Positions 31,597-40,710 are shown, counted from the stretch's first letter. The stretch: 40,717 bases of DNA from Pseudoalteromonas sp. A601 (GCF_002165575.1 NZ_MXQF01000027.1:1-40717), one strand, 5' to 3'. Notes: a model not told the origin generated them from the sequence alone. Numbers and translations are program-made.

Positions 31597-34500
31597 ATGG
31601 TACTAAAAAATAAAATAATCAAGGGGATACCCCCTCTTATAATGCTAACTTTTGGTGTGCTAATGGTGACGGGGTGTAGTGATACTAAAAATAATGTCAA
31701 TTCAGTTCATTTACAAAACCTACAAACAGAACTTATTAAAACGACTGACCCGCTAACTATTAACTATCATGTGACAGGAAGCCTGATTAAAAAAATAAAC
31801 CTCGTCATATCAAATCCCGGTGACTATGCAACTTTAAATATTTATGCCAACAACACGCTATTATTTGAAAACCTTAACATAGCGCGTACTGGCAAACACA
31901 CTTTTAATGCATTAGTAGAATTTCCTCAACTAGGTGACACCACCCTCAGTTTCAAAGTTAACAATAGCGATATCACGCTGCACAGTGCCTCATTTGAAGA
32001 TGTAGCAGATTTAACGTTACCAACCTATACAGATATAACCAAAACGGCCGGGTTAGATAGTGTGAACTCTATTAAATACGCAGGCCCTACCATTGCTGAT
32101 ATAGACGGTGATGGTGACTATGATTTTATCGTAAACAATCACAATCAAGAAAGCAGCAAACTCTACTGGAACAATGGTGATGGTACCGTAACCAAACACG
32201 ACAAAAACTTAGCTCGTTGGTTTATGCATGACTTACATGGAACAGCTGTTGGAGATTACGATAATGACGGTGATTTGGATTTAGTGGTCACCCAAGGTGG
32301 TGGTAATGGGACTAATCCCTCTAAAGCTAATTTTTATACTAACGATAATGGCACCTTGGTATTGACTACCGGTGATGTTGCTATTGATAAAGGCGGCCGC
32401 GGTCGAGGCGCAAAATTCTCTGATATGGATTTAGATGGCGACCTTGATTTAATGCTGATAAATGAAACCAGCTTAAACGGTGACAAGCCCCAGCATTTTT
32501 TTTATGAAAATACGGGAAATGGAAAGTTTAAACGTAAACGTGTTAAAGGCATAGAAGATCAGCACCCTTCAAGGGCATTAATCACAGATATTAATAATGA
32601 TCATATTGATGACATTATTTTGTATGCACCTTTATCTATTTGGCAAGGCAATGGCGATTTTACTTTTACTGATGTCACGCATACCCTACCGCAAAGCATC
32701 ATTAACGATAAAGATATAATGGCAATTACTGATATTGATATCGATAATGATGGCGACCTCGATTTATATTTAGCCAGAGGTAAAGAGTTTGAAACCGGTA
32801 AAGGCGAGGCCCCTTTTGTCGATCACGATCCAATTGAAAAAACGTTTTCAATAAAGCCAAGAGGTTATAAAGGAGTCGATAAATTTAGTTTTGATGCTGA
32901 TGGAGTGATTAAATTCCACCAATATTACTATTTAGCTCAAGGTGCATTTAGAGGCAAAGATTACCCGTTATTCTTAGGGAAAGAAAAAACAGCTACCGTA
33001 CTTGCCAGTACTGAGGAGATGTCTTTTAGTGCTGAACAAGCACAAGGCTGGCCCGCCGATATCTCAGAAAATGGGGTTTACTTTGGACACTTAGGAAATG
33101 GCCATTGGCAAGCAGCCCTAGTTCGTAACGACGATATATTTTGGGGGTTTAAATTTAGTTTAGCAGGTGTTGATAACATAGAAACTGATTTTCAACCCGA
33201 AAACCGCAATATCACTGATACCTTACTTCGTAATGATAATGGTAAATTTACTGATGTTTCAAGCGCATGGAATATTCCTCTCGGTGGAAATTCTTTAGGT
33301 GTTACTCGCGGTGACTTTAACAATGATAGTCATCAAGACCTGTTAATTTATCGCTGGGGTAATATTGGAAATAGAATTTCAGATGTCATGTTATTAAATG
33401 ACGGTAACGGGCAGTTCCATGCCCTTACAAGCCATGGAGCTAATGATATAGGCGGCCCCGGCAATGGTGATATGGGACAAGCTTTTGATTTTGACTTGGA
33501 TGGCAACCTTGATTTACTCAGTGGTAGTGAAGGTGGCCAGTGGTATTTATATAACAACACGTCCACCGAAAACGCTAACAATAACTATGCGTTAGTTGAA
33601 GTGGGCTATTCCCCAGATGCAAATATTGATGCAACCTCTGCTGTAGTGACTGTTGAAACATCGAACCACAGCTATCGAAAGCGAGTCGGTTCTGCAGGAG
33701 CTGTATTTTCACAAAGTTTACTTAACATTGTTCACTTTGGCCTAGGAAAAGCCGAAACGATTGAAAATATTAACGTTAGCTGGAGAAATGGTGAAACAGT
33801 CAGTATTAGCAATAAGCCCGTTAACCACTTATATACAACAGATAGCCTTGATCCAACCAGCTTAATTTTATCAGAGCAAAACCCTACTTCAATCAGAGAA
33901 GGTACGGCAGTTAAGTTTCAAGCTAAGGTAACGCCAAATCATGCAGACACCCGTTTGATATGGTCATCCAGTGATGAAGCTATTCTTAGCGTAGATCAAC
34001 ATGGAATCGTCACAGCCTTAGGTAAAAACGCAGATAAAGCAACGATTACGGCCACCAGCAAGGCTAATAACCTTTCTACAAGCCGCCAAGTCACTATTAC
34101 TAAATGGCAACCTATACCTATCGAATCAATAAATATTCTATCGCTTGATAAAGATTCAACTAATCAGCAATTAAATAATAAACCAACGTTGTTTGTTGGG
34201 CAAACTTTAAACTTGGCGGCCAAACCAACGCCCAGAATCGCAGATAATAGTAAGGTCAACTGGACAAGTAGTAACACCTCTGTCGCAACAGTAGATCAAT
34301 CAGGGGCTGTAACAGCTATTGATAGTGGAAAAGCTATCATTTCAGCAACCGCATTAGCTAATACAAAAGTGAGTGACCAAATTGAAATTAAAGTAACACA
34401 AAAAATTGACCCATACATTCGAATAAGCAATGCAAGCCAGCTTGAAGGAATGCGATTTAAAGTTGGTGACGATATTGTACTCAATGTCGACTATCACGCT

Positions 34501-34803
34501 GGATCAAATAATACCGTCATTGCTGCTGATGAAGGCGGTATTCGCTTTTGGCTAAGGCATTTTAAATCAAAGTGGATCCCTGTAAAAGACACCGTACTTA
34601 AAGACACCAGTGTATTAGGGACACAATCAGGGCAATCAACAATGACGCTATCGCTTGACGGCCTTACGCCAACAGCACAATTACCAAAAGGACACTTTTA
34701 TTTATTGCGCGCCACTTTTGCATCAAGTAACGGTAATATGTACGATGCCACAATATATCCTTTAGATATTGTCGAACCCACAACTAATTATAATAACCAA
34801 TAA
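31597..34803 (+). CDS. Large surface-type lipoprotein with VCBS/FG-GAP repeats, ASPIC/UnbV and two BIG2 domains
   Basis: 1068 residues. Lipoprotein signal ends MVTGC (about Cys27). About residues 165-660 hold at least seven calcium-binding FG-GAP/VCBS-type motifs (IADIDGDGDYDF, VGDYDNDGDLDL, FSDMDLDGDLDL, ITDINNDHIDDI, IDIDNDGDLDLYL, GDFNNDSHQDLL, FDFDLDGNLDLL), as in a beta-propeller of the CRTAC1 type. An ASPIC/UnbV module (about 670-740, RVGSAGAVFSQ, HFGLG, VSWRNGE) follows. Two BIG2 Ig-like domains (about 760-930) precede an unassigned C-terminal domain. No catalytic motif is seen. Divergent from the GH16 agarase with a shared operator-like site, it may bind agar or present enzymes at the surface. 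Confidence 0.85.
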   Translation: MVLKNKIIKGIPPLIMLTFGVLMVTGCSDTKNNVNSVHLQNLQTELIKTTDPLTINYHVTGSLIKKINLVISNPGDYATLNIYANNTLLFENLNIARTGKHTFNALVEFPQLGDTTLSFKVNNSDITLHSASFEDVADLTLPTYTDITKTAGLDSVNSIKYAGPTIADIDGDGDYDFIVNNHNQESSKLYWNNGDGTVTKHDKNLARWFMHDLHGTAVGDYDNDGDLDLVVTQGGGNGTNPSKANFYTNDNGTLVLTTGDVAIDKGGRGRGAKFSDMDLDGDLDLMLINETSLNGDKPQHFFYENTGNGKFKRKRVKGIEDQHPSRALITDINNDHIDDIILYAPLSIWQGNGDFTFTDVTHTLPQSIINDKDIMAITDIDIDNDGDLDLYLARGKEFETGKGEAPFVDHDPIEKTFSIKPRGYKGVDKFSFDADGVIKFHQYYYLAQGAFRGKDYPLFLGKEKTATVLASTEEMSFSAEQAQGWPADISENGVYFGHLGNGHWQAALVRNDDIFWGFKFSLAGVDNIETDFQPENRNITDTLLRNDNGKFTDVSSAWNIPLGGNSLGVTRGDFNNDSHQDLLIYRWGNIGNRISDVMLLNDGNGQFHALTSHGANDIGGPGNGDMGQAFDFDLDGNLDLLSGSEGGQWYLYNNTSTENANNNYALVEVGYSPDANIDATSAVVTVETSNHSYRKRVGSAGAVFSQSLLNIVHFGLGKAETIENINVSWRNGETVSISNKPVNHLYTTDSLDPTSLILSEQNPTSIREGTAVKFQAKVTPNHADTRLIWSSSDEAILSVDQHGIVTALGKNADKATITATSKANNLSTSRQVTITKWQPIPIESINILSLDKDSTNQQLNNKPTLFVGQTLNLAAKPTPRIADNSKVNWTSSNTSVATVDQSGAVTAIDSGKAIISATALANTKVSDQIEIKVTQKIDPYIRISNASQLEGMRFKVGDDIVLNVDYHAGSNNTVIAADEGGIRFWLRHFKSKWIPVKDTVLKDTSVLGTQSGQSTMTLSLDGLTPTAQLPKGHFYLLRATFASSNGNMYDATIYPLDIVEPTTNYNNQ

Positions 34804-34807
34804 AATA

Positions 34808-34846
34808 TTATGTTCAGTACTGTAACTTTCAAAGTACTGAACATAA
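34808..34846. terminator. 14-bp perfect inverted repeat after the lipoprotein gene
   Basis: TTATGTTCAGTACT (34808-34821) and AGTACTGAACATAA (34833-34846) pair without mismatch around an 11-base loop, 5 bases after the stop. No strong T-run exists, so this may be a terminator for either strand or a 3' stabilising hairpin. It marks the right border of the agar locus. Confidence 0.6.
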
Positions 34847-34950
34847 AATCTAAAATTAAAGAAGCCGAGCTCAGCTCTTACCTTGTTCGTCAAATAGATT
34901 CGCAAGTTGATGCGTCTAACTTTGGTGATTTTGATCTGAATGCCTGAGCT

Positions 34951-35973
34951 TTATGCGCTACACACTTTATTTTTACCGGTACTCTTAGCTAAATACAAAT
35001 TTTCATCTGCTTTTTTTATTGCCCAGTCGATACTACCCGTACGAATAACTTCACACACTCCCACACTTACAAATAAGTTTATCTTTTCCTGCTCGACACT
35101 AACTGGCTGTGCAAGTAAGTCTTGCTGAATACTTTTGGCCAACACAATCGCCCCATCGACACTCGTTTGTGGTAGTACACATAAAAACTCTTCACCACCC
35201 CAGCGACAGAAAATATCTTTTGCTCTAGAAAATTTACGAAAAGTATCAGCTAAATGTATGAGTGCTAAATCCCCAGCTTGGTGACCATATTTATCATTGA
35301 TTTTTTTAAAATCATCAACATCAAAAAGCATAATTGATAACGAAGTATTTGATTTATCACTTTGTAACTTTTCTTCGTACAAACGTTCCATGGTATACCG
35401 TCGATTAGGTAATGCGGTAAGAGGATCCGTAGTCGCTAGAATCTCATTACTTTTAGCTAATTGGATGAGTTTTCTGCTGTAACTCTCACGAAAGTACTCA
35501 TAGAAGCCACTTAATAAAGCAACCACTATAAAAGATAATAATATGCGGGAAAGTAACTCTGGGGAGTTATATTGATAACCATTAAAGTTATCAGCTATCA
35601 CAAAGGCAGCTATCACAGCTAAAATGAAAATAGTTATATCTATAATCCCTTTACGCAGTCCTCGCATAAAGAAAGTAACAGGAGAAACGATAAAAATCCA
35701 AATAGGGCCTGTACCATGGCTTCCCCCTGTATAGACCAAATACAGCATCAATATAAACAAAGTGTATAAAACAATACAAGATGAAAGCCTGTCGTTACTT
35801 TTAATAAACCATGGAAGTATAAATAAGCTCGAAGCAATAATTAAACTTGCAAACAATGGATAATTAGCATCAATAATTGCAAAAAAAGACATTACTGCGG
35901 TTGCAATAGAGCCTGTAAAAGCAAAAGATTTTATAATTAACTTTCTTTCACTTTGATCTGAATAATTTATCAT
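34951..35973 (-). CDS. Membrane-bound diguanylate cyclase (GGDEF domain)
   Basis: 340 residues. The first half has about six hydrophobic segments (residues about 10-165). The C-terminal GGDEF domain starts near 180 (DPLTALPNRR). The active site reads GGEEF, a functional variant, and the inhibitory I-site RAKD sits exactly five residues before it, so product feedback is expected. It makes cyclic di-GMP from two GTP, influencing attachment versus swimming. No EAL domain. It is outside the shared-palindrome regulon and convergent with the lipoprotein gene. Confidence 0.93.
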   Translation of the reverse strand: MINYSDQSERKLIIKSFAFTGSIATAVMSFFAIIDANYPLFASLIIASSLFILPWFIKSNDRLSSCIVLYTLFILMLYLVYTGGSHGTGPIWIFIVSPVTFFMRGLRKGIIDITIFILAVIAAFVIADNFNGYQYNSPELLSRILLSFIVVALLSGFYEYFRESYSRKLIQLAKSNEILATTDPLTALPNRRYTMERLYEEKLQSDKSNTSLSIMLFDVDDFKKINDKYGHQAGDLALIHLADTFRKFSRAKDIFCRWGGEEFLCVLPQTSVDGAIVLAKSIQQDLLAQPVSVEQEKINLFVSVGVCEVIRTGSIDWAIKKADENLYLAKSTGKNKVCSA

Positions 35974-36206
35974 TTGCTAGTTTACTATTCCTAGAGTTAT
36001 ACAACATTTATAGTTTACCCATAATTTAAACGTTCATACACTCAGGTTTTACTAAAATTCGTCAATGAGTGTTTTTCGCACAATTACAAATCTGCCTATT
36101 AAAAAACACTCTACATTACAGGCTAATAAAGGTAAATGTATCAGTTAAAGCGCTCAGGATTTTCATGCAACAATAAAGTTTATTCTTTTACTATAAACTT
36201 AAATTA

Positions 36207-36734
36207 TTAATGCCATACAAACTCTTGAGTATGATAAAAATAACGATCATCACTAATACTCACACAGTGTTGATCAATAGTAATATCCCAATCAAGGTTT
36301 CTCGTTAGGTTTGATTTAATGTGATCTATAAACTGCTTATCAATTTCAATTAAATGGCTATTAGGTAATAATCTTAATTGGGGCTTTGCCTGGTTTAACC
36401 ACTCACTTTTAGCAGTTGTTAAAATAATAAATTCATCGACGACTTTTGTAGCCTTAAGCATGCGTTGTAAATCTGGCTTATCAACACTTAACCATTTTGT
36501 ATAGTGTTCATTTAGCGCTTTGACAGAAACATCTGGTCTATATTTATCAGAAAAATTATTTATTTTCGCAGATTTATCATATGACAAAAAACTGTAACCC
36601 AATAGCTTCAAAATGAAATGATCAAGTGTTTCGTTTTTAGTCAGTGACGTAGTAAAAACTTCGCGATGATTTCGTTGTTGACGTAAATCTGCAATGGTAA
36701 ATCGTGCTTTAAATATACGGCTTTTGTCAGTCAT
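36207..36734 (-). CDS. yaeQ: YaeQ-family protein
   Basis: 175 residues from the ATG at 36734, chosen because GGAG lies 8 bases before it; an ATG two codons earlier is only 2 bases from that site. It matches YaeQ in length (E. coli about 181) and in features: FKARFTIADLRQQRN at the start, NETLDHFILKLLGY, and DKPDLQRMLKATKVVDEFIILT in the middle. The fold resembles PD-(D/E)XK nucleases without proof of nuclease activity; reported links to haemolysin or RfaH suppression are unclear. Function stays unknown. It stands alone. Confidence 0.87.
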   Translation of the reverse strand: MTDKSRIFKARFTIADLRQQRNHREVFTTSLTKNETLDHFILKLLGYSFLSYDKSAKINNFSDKYRPDVSVKALNEHYTKWLSVDKPDLQRMLKATKVVDEFIILTTAKSEWLNQAKPQLRLLPNSHLIEIDKQFIDHIKSNLTRNLDWDITIDQHCVSISDDRYFYHTQEFVWH

Positions 36735-36797
36735 TCTCATGACTCCAGCAGTGAACGAATGATAAGTATAGTTGAGAATAACTAAACTGGCATATCG

Positions 36798-36814
36798 AGG
36801 TTATGGTATAACAT
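36798..36814. promoter_or_regulatory. Zur-box-like site 1
   Basis: AGGTTATGGTATAACAT matches 15 of 17 bases of the gammaproteobacterial Zur consensus core (ATGTTATANTATAACAT, recalled from memory). It lies about 65 bases before the TonB receptor ATG and near the divergent yaeQ start. Confidence 0.65.
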
Positions 36815-36835
36815 TATTGATAACTCAAGATAATG

Positions 36836-36852
36836 ATGTTACATTATATCAC
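36836..36852. promoter_or_regulatory. Zur-box-like site 2
   Basis: ATGTTACATTATATCAC matches about 14 of 17 bases of the same consensus and lies 28 bases before the receptor ATG. With site 1 it forms a tandem pair with centres 38 bases apart. Confidence 0.5.
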
Positions 36853-36880
36853 AACATAAAAATCAATTAATGTAGTAATT

Positions 36881-39316
36881 ATGAACCGATATTCAATTCT
36901 TTCTGCTGCGATCATTACAGCGCTTAGCTCTTACTCTGTCCATGCTGCAACTGTAAATGGTCATGTTGTAAATCCTAATAATCAACCAATAGCTAATGCC
37001 GATGTTCACGTACATGGCAAAACGCAGTCTATAAAAACAGATAACCAAGGTAACTTTAGTATTGATATAGATGCCAACAGTCAATTGCATATCAGTAAAA
37101 ATAACTACCTTGATGTACGTGTTGACGTAAATGAAGCCAATTCAACTGTAAACGTGACTTTAACGCCCACATCGGTAGAAACTGTCGTTGTTTATGCATC
37201 TGCTTTACATAAAAATAGTTTAGAGATGATTTCACCTGTGAGTGTATTGTCAGGTGATGAACTAAAAAACAAATCAAAACCAACACTTGGTGAAACGTTA
37301 AAAGGTCTTCCAGGTGTTAATGCCAGCTACTTTGGTCCAGTGTCATCAAGCCCTATTATTCGTGGCTTAGACGGTCCACGAGTCAAAATCACTCAAAATG
37401 GTTTGGATAGCAGCGATGCATCCCGTATTGGTCCAGATCACGCAACATCTAATGACACGCTATCTGCCGAGCAAATTGAAGTGCTTAGAGGCCCAGCCAC
37501 CCTACTGTATGGTTCCGGTGCAATTGGTGGTGTGGTAAATGTGGTTGATAACCGAATTCCTACTGACAATATTGAGCAATTTACTGGTGCCATGGAGTAC
37601 AGCCACGATACGGTATCAAATGCCAATACTTATGCTGCAAAGCTTGAAACAGGTCATGACAACTTTAACTTTCACTTCGATGGAACAAAGCGTACTGGTG
37701 ATGATTACCAAACGCCAGAATTTGAGCTACCAGAGGATGAACACGAAGAGCATGATGACCACGATCATGAAGAAGAAGCCCACGAAACAGCGACCTCTGT
37801 AGAAAACACTTTTATTGATAGCCAAACAGTAAATTTTGGTACCAGTTATGTAGGTGAGCATTTCACCCTAGGTGTTGCTTATGGTCGTATCGATACAGAT
37901 TATGGTATCCCAGCGCATGAGCATATTGGTCATGATCATGAGGAAGAAGAAGATCATGACGAAGAAAACCATGTAGAAGAGCATGATGAAGATGAATCTG
38001 TTTATGCCAGTGTAGAGCAAGATCGTTGGCAAGGTCTTATGAGTTATGCACTGCACAATAATTGGATTGAAACTATTAACTTACGCTTAGGTTACACTGA
38101 TTATCAACATAGTGAAATTGAAGACGGCGTAATTGGCACAACCTTTAAAAATCAAACAACTGAAGCGCGTTTAAACATAGAGCATAAATTTGGTAACTGG
38201 CATGGGATGGCAGGATACCACTTTAGCGACTCTGACTATGATGCCGATGGCGAAGAAGCCTTTACGCCGGCGAGTAAAACAACGAGCCATGCTGTCTTTA
38301 TTTTAGAAGAGCAGCAATTTGGTGATGTCACGGTTGAGTTAGGTGCCCGCTTAGAAGATTACAACATTGATAGTAATATCGCAGCACACGATGAGCATGA
38401 CCATGACCATGACCATGACCATGACCATGAAGAGCATGATGAAGCTGAAGAAGAACACGATGAAATAACTGCCTACAGCAAAAGCTTTACTAACTTAAGT
38501 GTATCTGCCGGCGCTATTTGGCAATATACATCAGGTCAAAGTGTTGCGTTAAGTGTATCACATTCAGAACGTGCACCACTGTCTGCAGAGCTGCTGTCAA
38601 ATGGACTACATATTGCAACAGGTACGTATGAACTTGGCTTAGGTTATGTGATTGAAGATGGTAAAGCGCATTTTGAGCCGCAAGACATTAAACAAGAAAC
38701 ATCGACCAATCTCGATTTAAGTTTTAGACGTTTCAGCGGAGACTTTGGTTATACAGTCAATTTATTCTACAACGATATTGAAAACTTTTATTATCAACAA
38801 AATACAGGCCTTGTTTATGATGAAGAGCATGGTTTTGAACAAAATAGTGAAGAGCACGAAGAAAGCGTCGCGGTATATCAATTCGTAAGCAAAGACGCTG
38901 AACTTTATGGTATCGAATTTGATGCTCATTACCAGGTGAACGCAAACGCAATGGTTAAAGTGTTTGGTGATTCAACAACAGCAAAACTTAAAGATGATGA
39001 AAACCTGCCAAGGATACCAGCCAATAAAATAGGCTCAGAGTTACAATATACGCTTAGTGATTGGCAGTTTACACTCACAGGTACTCATTATTTTGAGCAA
39101 AATGATATTACAAATTATGAAACAACCACACAGAGCTACACCTTATTTGATGCACAGGCAAATTATCAATTAAGTGTAGGACCTGTTGATTCAGAGTTTT
39201 ATATTAACGTTGACAACATAACTGATGAACTTGGCTTTGTGCACAGCTCATTTATTAAAGAAAAGGCTCCTTTACCTGGGCGTAACTTTAAAATTGGCGT
39301 ACGCGGATATTTCTGA
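36881..39316 (+). CDS. znuD: His-rich TonB-dependent receptor, probable zinc importer (ZnuD-like)
   Basis: 811 residues. Signal peptide ends VHA (about residue 22). Residues about 23-93 form a carboxypeptidase-regulatory-like beta-sandwich, then the plug (SVLSGDELKNKSKPTLGETLKGLPGVNAS; PIIRGLDGPRVKI; LRGPATLLYGSGAIGGVVNVVDNR) and barrel ending RNFKIGVRGYF. Three extracellular-loop-like stretches are packed with His, Asp and Glu (about residues 284-302, 345-373 and 502-530), as in the zinc receptor ZnuD. With two Zur-like boxes upstream, outer-membrane zinc uptake under zinc starvation is the best call. The symbol is by analogy. The start codon has only a weak ribosome site. Confidence 0.87.
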   Translation: MNRYSILSAAIITALSSYSVHAATVNGHVVNPNNQPIANADVHVHGKTQSIKTDNQGNFSIDIDANSQLHISKNNYLDVRVDVNEANSTVNVTLTPTSVETVVVYASALHKNSLEMISPVSVLSGDELKNKSKPTLGETLKGLPGVNASYFGPVSSSPIIRGLDGPRVKITQNGLDSSDASRIGPDHATSNDTLSAEQIEVLRGPATLLYGSGAIGGVVNVVDNRIPTDNIEQFTGAMEYSHDTVSNANTYAAKLETGHDNFNFHFDGTKRTGDDYQTPEFELPEDEHEEHDDHDHEEEAHETATSVENTFIDSQTVNFGTSYVGEHFTLGVAYGRIDTDYGIPAHEHIGHDHEEEEDHDEENHVEEHDEDESVYASVEQDRWQGLMSYALHNNWIETINLRLGYTDYQHSEIEDGVIGTTFKNQTTEARLNIEHKFGNWHGMAGYHFSDSDYDADGEEAFTPASKTTSHAVFILEEQQFGDVTVELGARLEDYNIDSNIAAHDEHDHDHDHDHDHEEHDEAEEEHDEITAYSKSFTNLSVSAGAIWQYTSGQSVALSVSHSERAPLSAELLSNGLHIATGTYELGLGYVIEDGKAHFEPQDIKQETSTNLDLSFRRFSGDFGYTVNLFYNDIENFYYQQNTGLVYDEEHGFEQNSEEHEESVAVYQFVSKDAELYGIEFDAHYQVNANAMVKVFGDSTTAKLKDDENLPRIPANKIGSELQYTLSDWQFTLTGTHYFEQNDITNYETTTQSYTLFDAQANYQLSVGPVDSEFYINVDNITDELGFVHSSFIKEKAPLPGRNFKIGVRGYF
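38396..38430 (+). repeat. CATGAC hexanucleotide repeat inside the zinc receptor gene
   Basis: Five perfect tandem CATGAC units (38396-38425) and a partial sixth encode alternating His-Asp. Unit length is a multiple of three, so copy-number change would lengthen or shorten the metal-binding loop without a frameshift. Confidence 0.9.
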
Positions 39317-39366
39317 TTATAAGTTACTCATCTATAACTATATAGTTGAGCTACTACTACTTAATA

Positions 39367-39400
39367 TAAAAAAACCACGCTTAAATAAGCGTGGTTTTTT
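39367..39400. terminator. Bidirectional rho-independent terminator between the zinc receptor and fklB
   Basis: AACCACGCTTA and TAAGCGTGGTT form an 11-bp stem flanked by a run of As on the left and Ts on the right, so it serves both convergent genes. Confidence 0.92.
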
Positions 39401-39433
39401 ATATCATGAGCTTTGTTAGCTCAGTGACTACTA

Positions 39434-40051
39434 TTAAAGAATAGCGTGTAACTCAACATCAAATACAAGAGTTGAGAAAGGTGCGATTGCAGCACCGGCA
39501 CCACGTTCACCATAAGCAAGCTCATGAGGAACGTAGATACGCCATTTAGTACCAACAGGCATCATTTGTAATGCTTCTGTCCAACCTTTGATAACGCCAC
39601 CAACTGGGAATTCAGCAGGCTGACCACGTTCATAAGAGCTATCAAACACTGTACCGTTGATAAGCGTACCGTGGTAATCAACACGTACTGTTGACTCAGC
39701 TGTTGGCTTTTCGCCTTCACCTGTTGCAAGTACTTCATATTGAAGACCAGATTCAGTCACTGTGATTTCTGAACGCTTAGCATTTTCTTCTAAAAATGCG
39801 ATACCTTCAGCAGAAAGTACTTTAGCTTCTTCTTCGCGACGAGCTTGAATTTCAGTGTTGATTTTTTCAAATGCAGCTTGGATCTCAGGAATTTCAACTT
39901 GGAATTCACCGCCGGCATAAGCATCTTTCATGCCTTCAAATACTGAATTTAAGTTTAGACCTTCAAAAGGGTTCGCTTTAAGTTGCTCGCCCATTTGTAA
40001 ACCAATACCGTAACTTGCTTTTTCAGCATCTGTAGTAAAATTATCTGACAT
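39434..40051 (-). CDS. fklB: FKBP-type peptidyl-prolyl cis-trans isomerase (FKBP22)
   Basis: 205 residues from the ATG at 40051 (MSDNFTTDAEKASYGIGLQ), chosen by likeness to E. coli FklB; a longer frame adds 13 unlikely residues. The N-terminal helical dimerisation domain (about 10-90) is followed by the FKBP domain with VRVDYHGTLINGTVFDSSYERGQPAEFPVGGVIKGWTEAL and a C-terminal ELAYGERGAGAAIAPFSTLVFDVEL. It catalyses proline isomerisation during folding. There is no signal peptide, so it is cytosolic. Confidence 0.94.
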   Translation of the reverse strand: MSDNFTTDAEKASYGIGLQMGEQLKANPFEGLNLNSVFEGMKDAYAGGEFQVEIPEIQAAFEKINTEIQARREEEAKVLSAEGIAFLEENAKRSEITVTESGLQYEVLATGEGEKPTAESTVRVDYHGTLINGTVFDSSYERGQPAEFPVGGVIKGWTEALQMMPVGTKWRIYVPHELAYGERGAGAAIAPFSTLVFDVELHAIL

Positions 40052-40121
40052 AATGTGTTTCACGTTTGTTTGTACCAGCCGAACCTGCACTGATACCAGT
40101 TAAAAGACGCGCCTATGCTAT

Positions 40122-40148
40122 CATAAAAAAAAGCCCTTTTGGGCTTAG
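40122..40148 (-). terminator. Rho-independent terminator of the small membrane protein gene
   Basis: In the minus sense AAGCCC AAAA GGGCTT is followed by eight Ts. The stem overlaps the stop codon of the gene at 40145-40531. Confidence 0.85.
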
Positions 40149-40531
40149 TTTTTATGGAGTTTTTGCTTAACTATACCCATTATTAGGGTAAATATCGGTA
40201 AGCTGATTAAAATACCTGCAAGCAACTCCCGACTGAGTAACGCATGAGCTCCTACAAATATAATTGGCACTAAGATTAGCCCCACTACGCCAATCACACA
40301 TGCCCCAATTACCGGCCAATACTTATCATACTTAGTCATTAAATGCGCAGTTAATACATTGAAGCCTAAGCAGTATAATAATGAAGTAAAAAGTACAGCA
40401 TCAGGTTGCGCATCAATAGCCATTTTAACAAGTAAATTTATGGCACTGTGATAACAATATGCAAATACAACCCACAATAAACTGTGTTTTAGTAAACGTT
40501 GTAATGTATTTAATTGACGAGGCTCAGACAT
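40145..40531 (-). CDS. Hypothetical inner-membrane protein with about four membrane segments
   Basis: 128 residues from the ATG at 40531, which has GGAG 5-6 bases upstream; a longer frame starts inside the tRNA terminator. Hydrophobic segments lie near residues 16-35, 45-63, 68-88 and 98-118, with a Lys-rich tail (GIVKQKLHKN). I recognise no family. It sits between fklB and tRNA-Ser and is probably transcribed alone or by read-through of the tRNA transcript. Confidence 0.7.
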   Translation of the reverse strand: MSEPRQLNTLQRLLKHSLLWVVFAYCYHSAINLLVKMAIDAQPDAVLFTSLLYCLGFNVLTAHLMTKYDKYWPVIGACVIGVVGLILVPIIFVGAHALLSRELLAGILISLPIFTLIMGIVKQKLHKN

Positions 40532-40547
40532 ATAAACTCCAGATAGC

Positions 40548-40574
40548 AAAAAGCCGCCCATAAGGCGGCTTTTT
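40548..40574 (-). terminator. Rho-independent terminator of tRNA-Ser
   Basis: AAAAAGCCGCC (40548-40558) and GGCGGCTTTTT (40564-40574) make a strong stem, with a minus-sense T-run, immediately after the tRNA 3' end. Confidence 0.88.
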
Positions 40575-40579
40575 AAATA

Positions 40580-40670
40580 TGGTGGAGAGATAGGGATTTG
40601 AACCCTAGATGGGCTACAAACCCATGCCGGTTTTCAAGACCGGTGCATTCGACCACTCTGCCATCTCTCC
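40580..40670 (-). tRNA. tRNA-Ser (anticodon UGA)
   Basis: 91 bases including an encoded CCA. The acceptor stem GGAGAGA pairs with TCTCTCC. The anticodon arm CCGGTCTTGAAAACCGG has UGA in the loop. A long variable arm (ATGGGTTTGTAGCCCAT) marks a class II serine tRNA, and the T arm reads AGGGTTCAAATCCCT. The base before CCA is A, not the G usual in serine tRNAs of E. coli. Confidence 0.96.
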
Positions 40671-40673
40671 GTA

Positions 40674-40710
40674 CGGCGCGCATAATAGGTGTTACGGAGT
40701 TGATTGTAAA
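40674..40710 (-). promoter_or_regulatory. Promoter of tRNA-Ser
   Basis: In the minus sense TTTACA (complement of 40705-40710) and TATTAT (complement of 40682-40687) are separated by exactly 17 bases. A GC-rich discriminator (GCGCGCC) follows before the tRNA, typical of stringently controlled stable-RNA promoters. Confidence 0.8.

Noticed and set aside
36893..37090. Minus-strand frames under the zinc receptor gene
   Set aside because: These are antisense shadows with no ribosome sites or recognisable domains.
37731..38470. His/Asp/Glu-rich short repeats as a CRISPR-like or low-complexity artefact
   Set aside because: They are in frame within a complete receptor gene, lack spacers, and match the metal-binding loops of zinc receptors.
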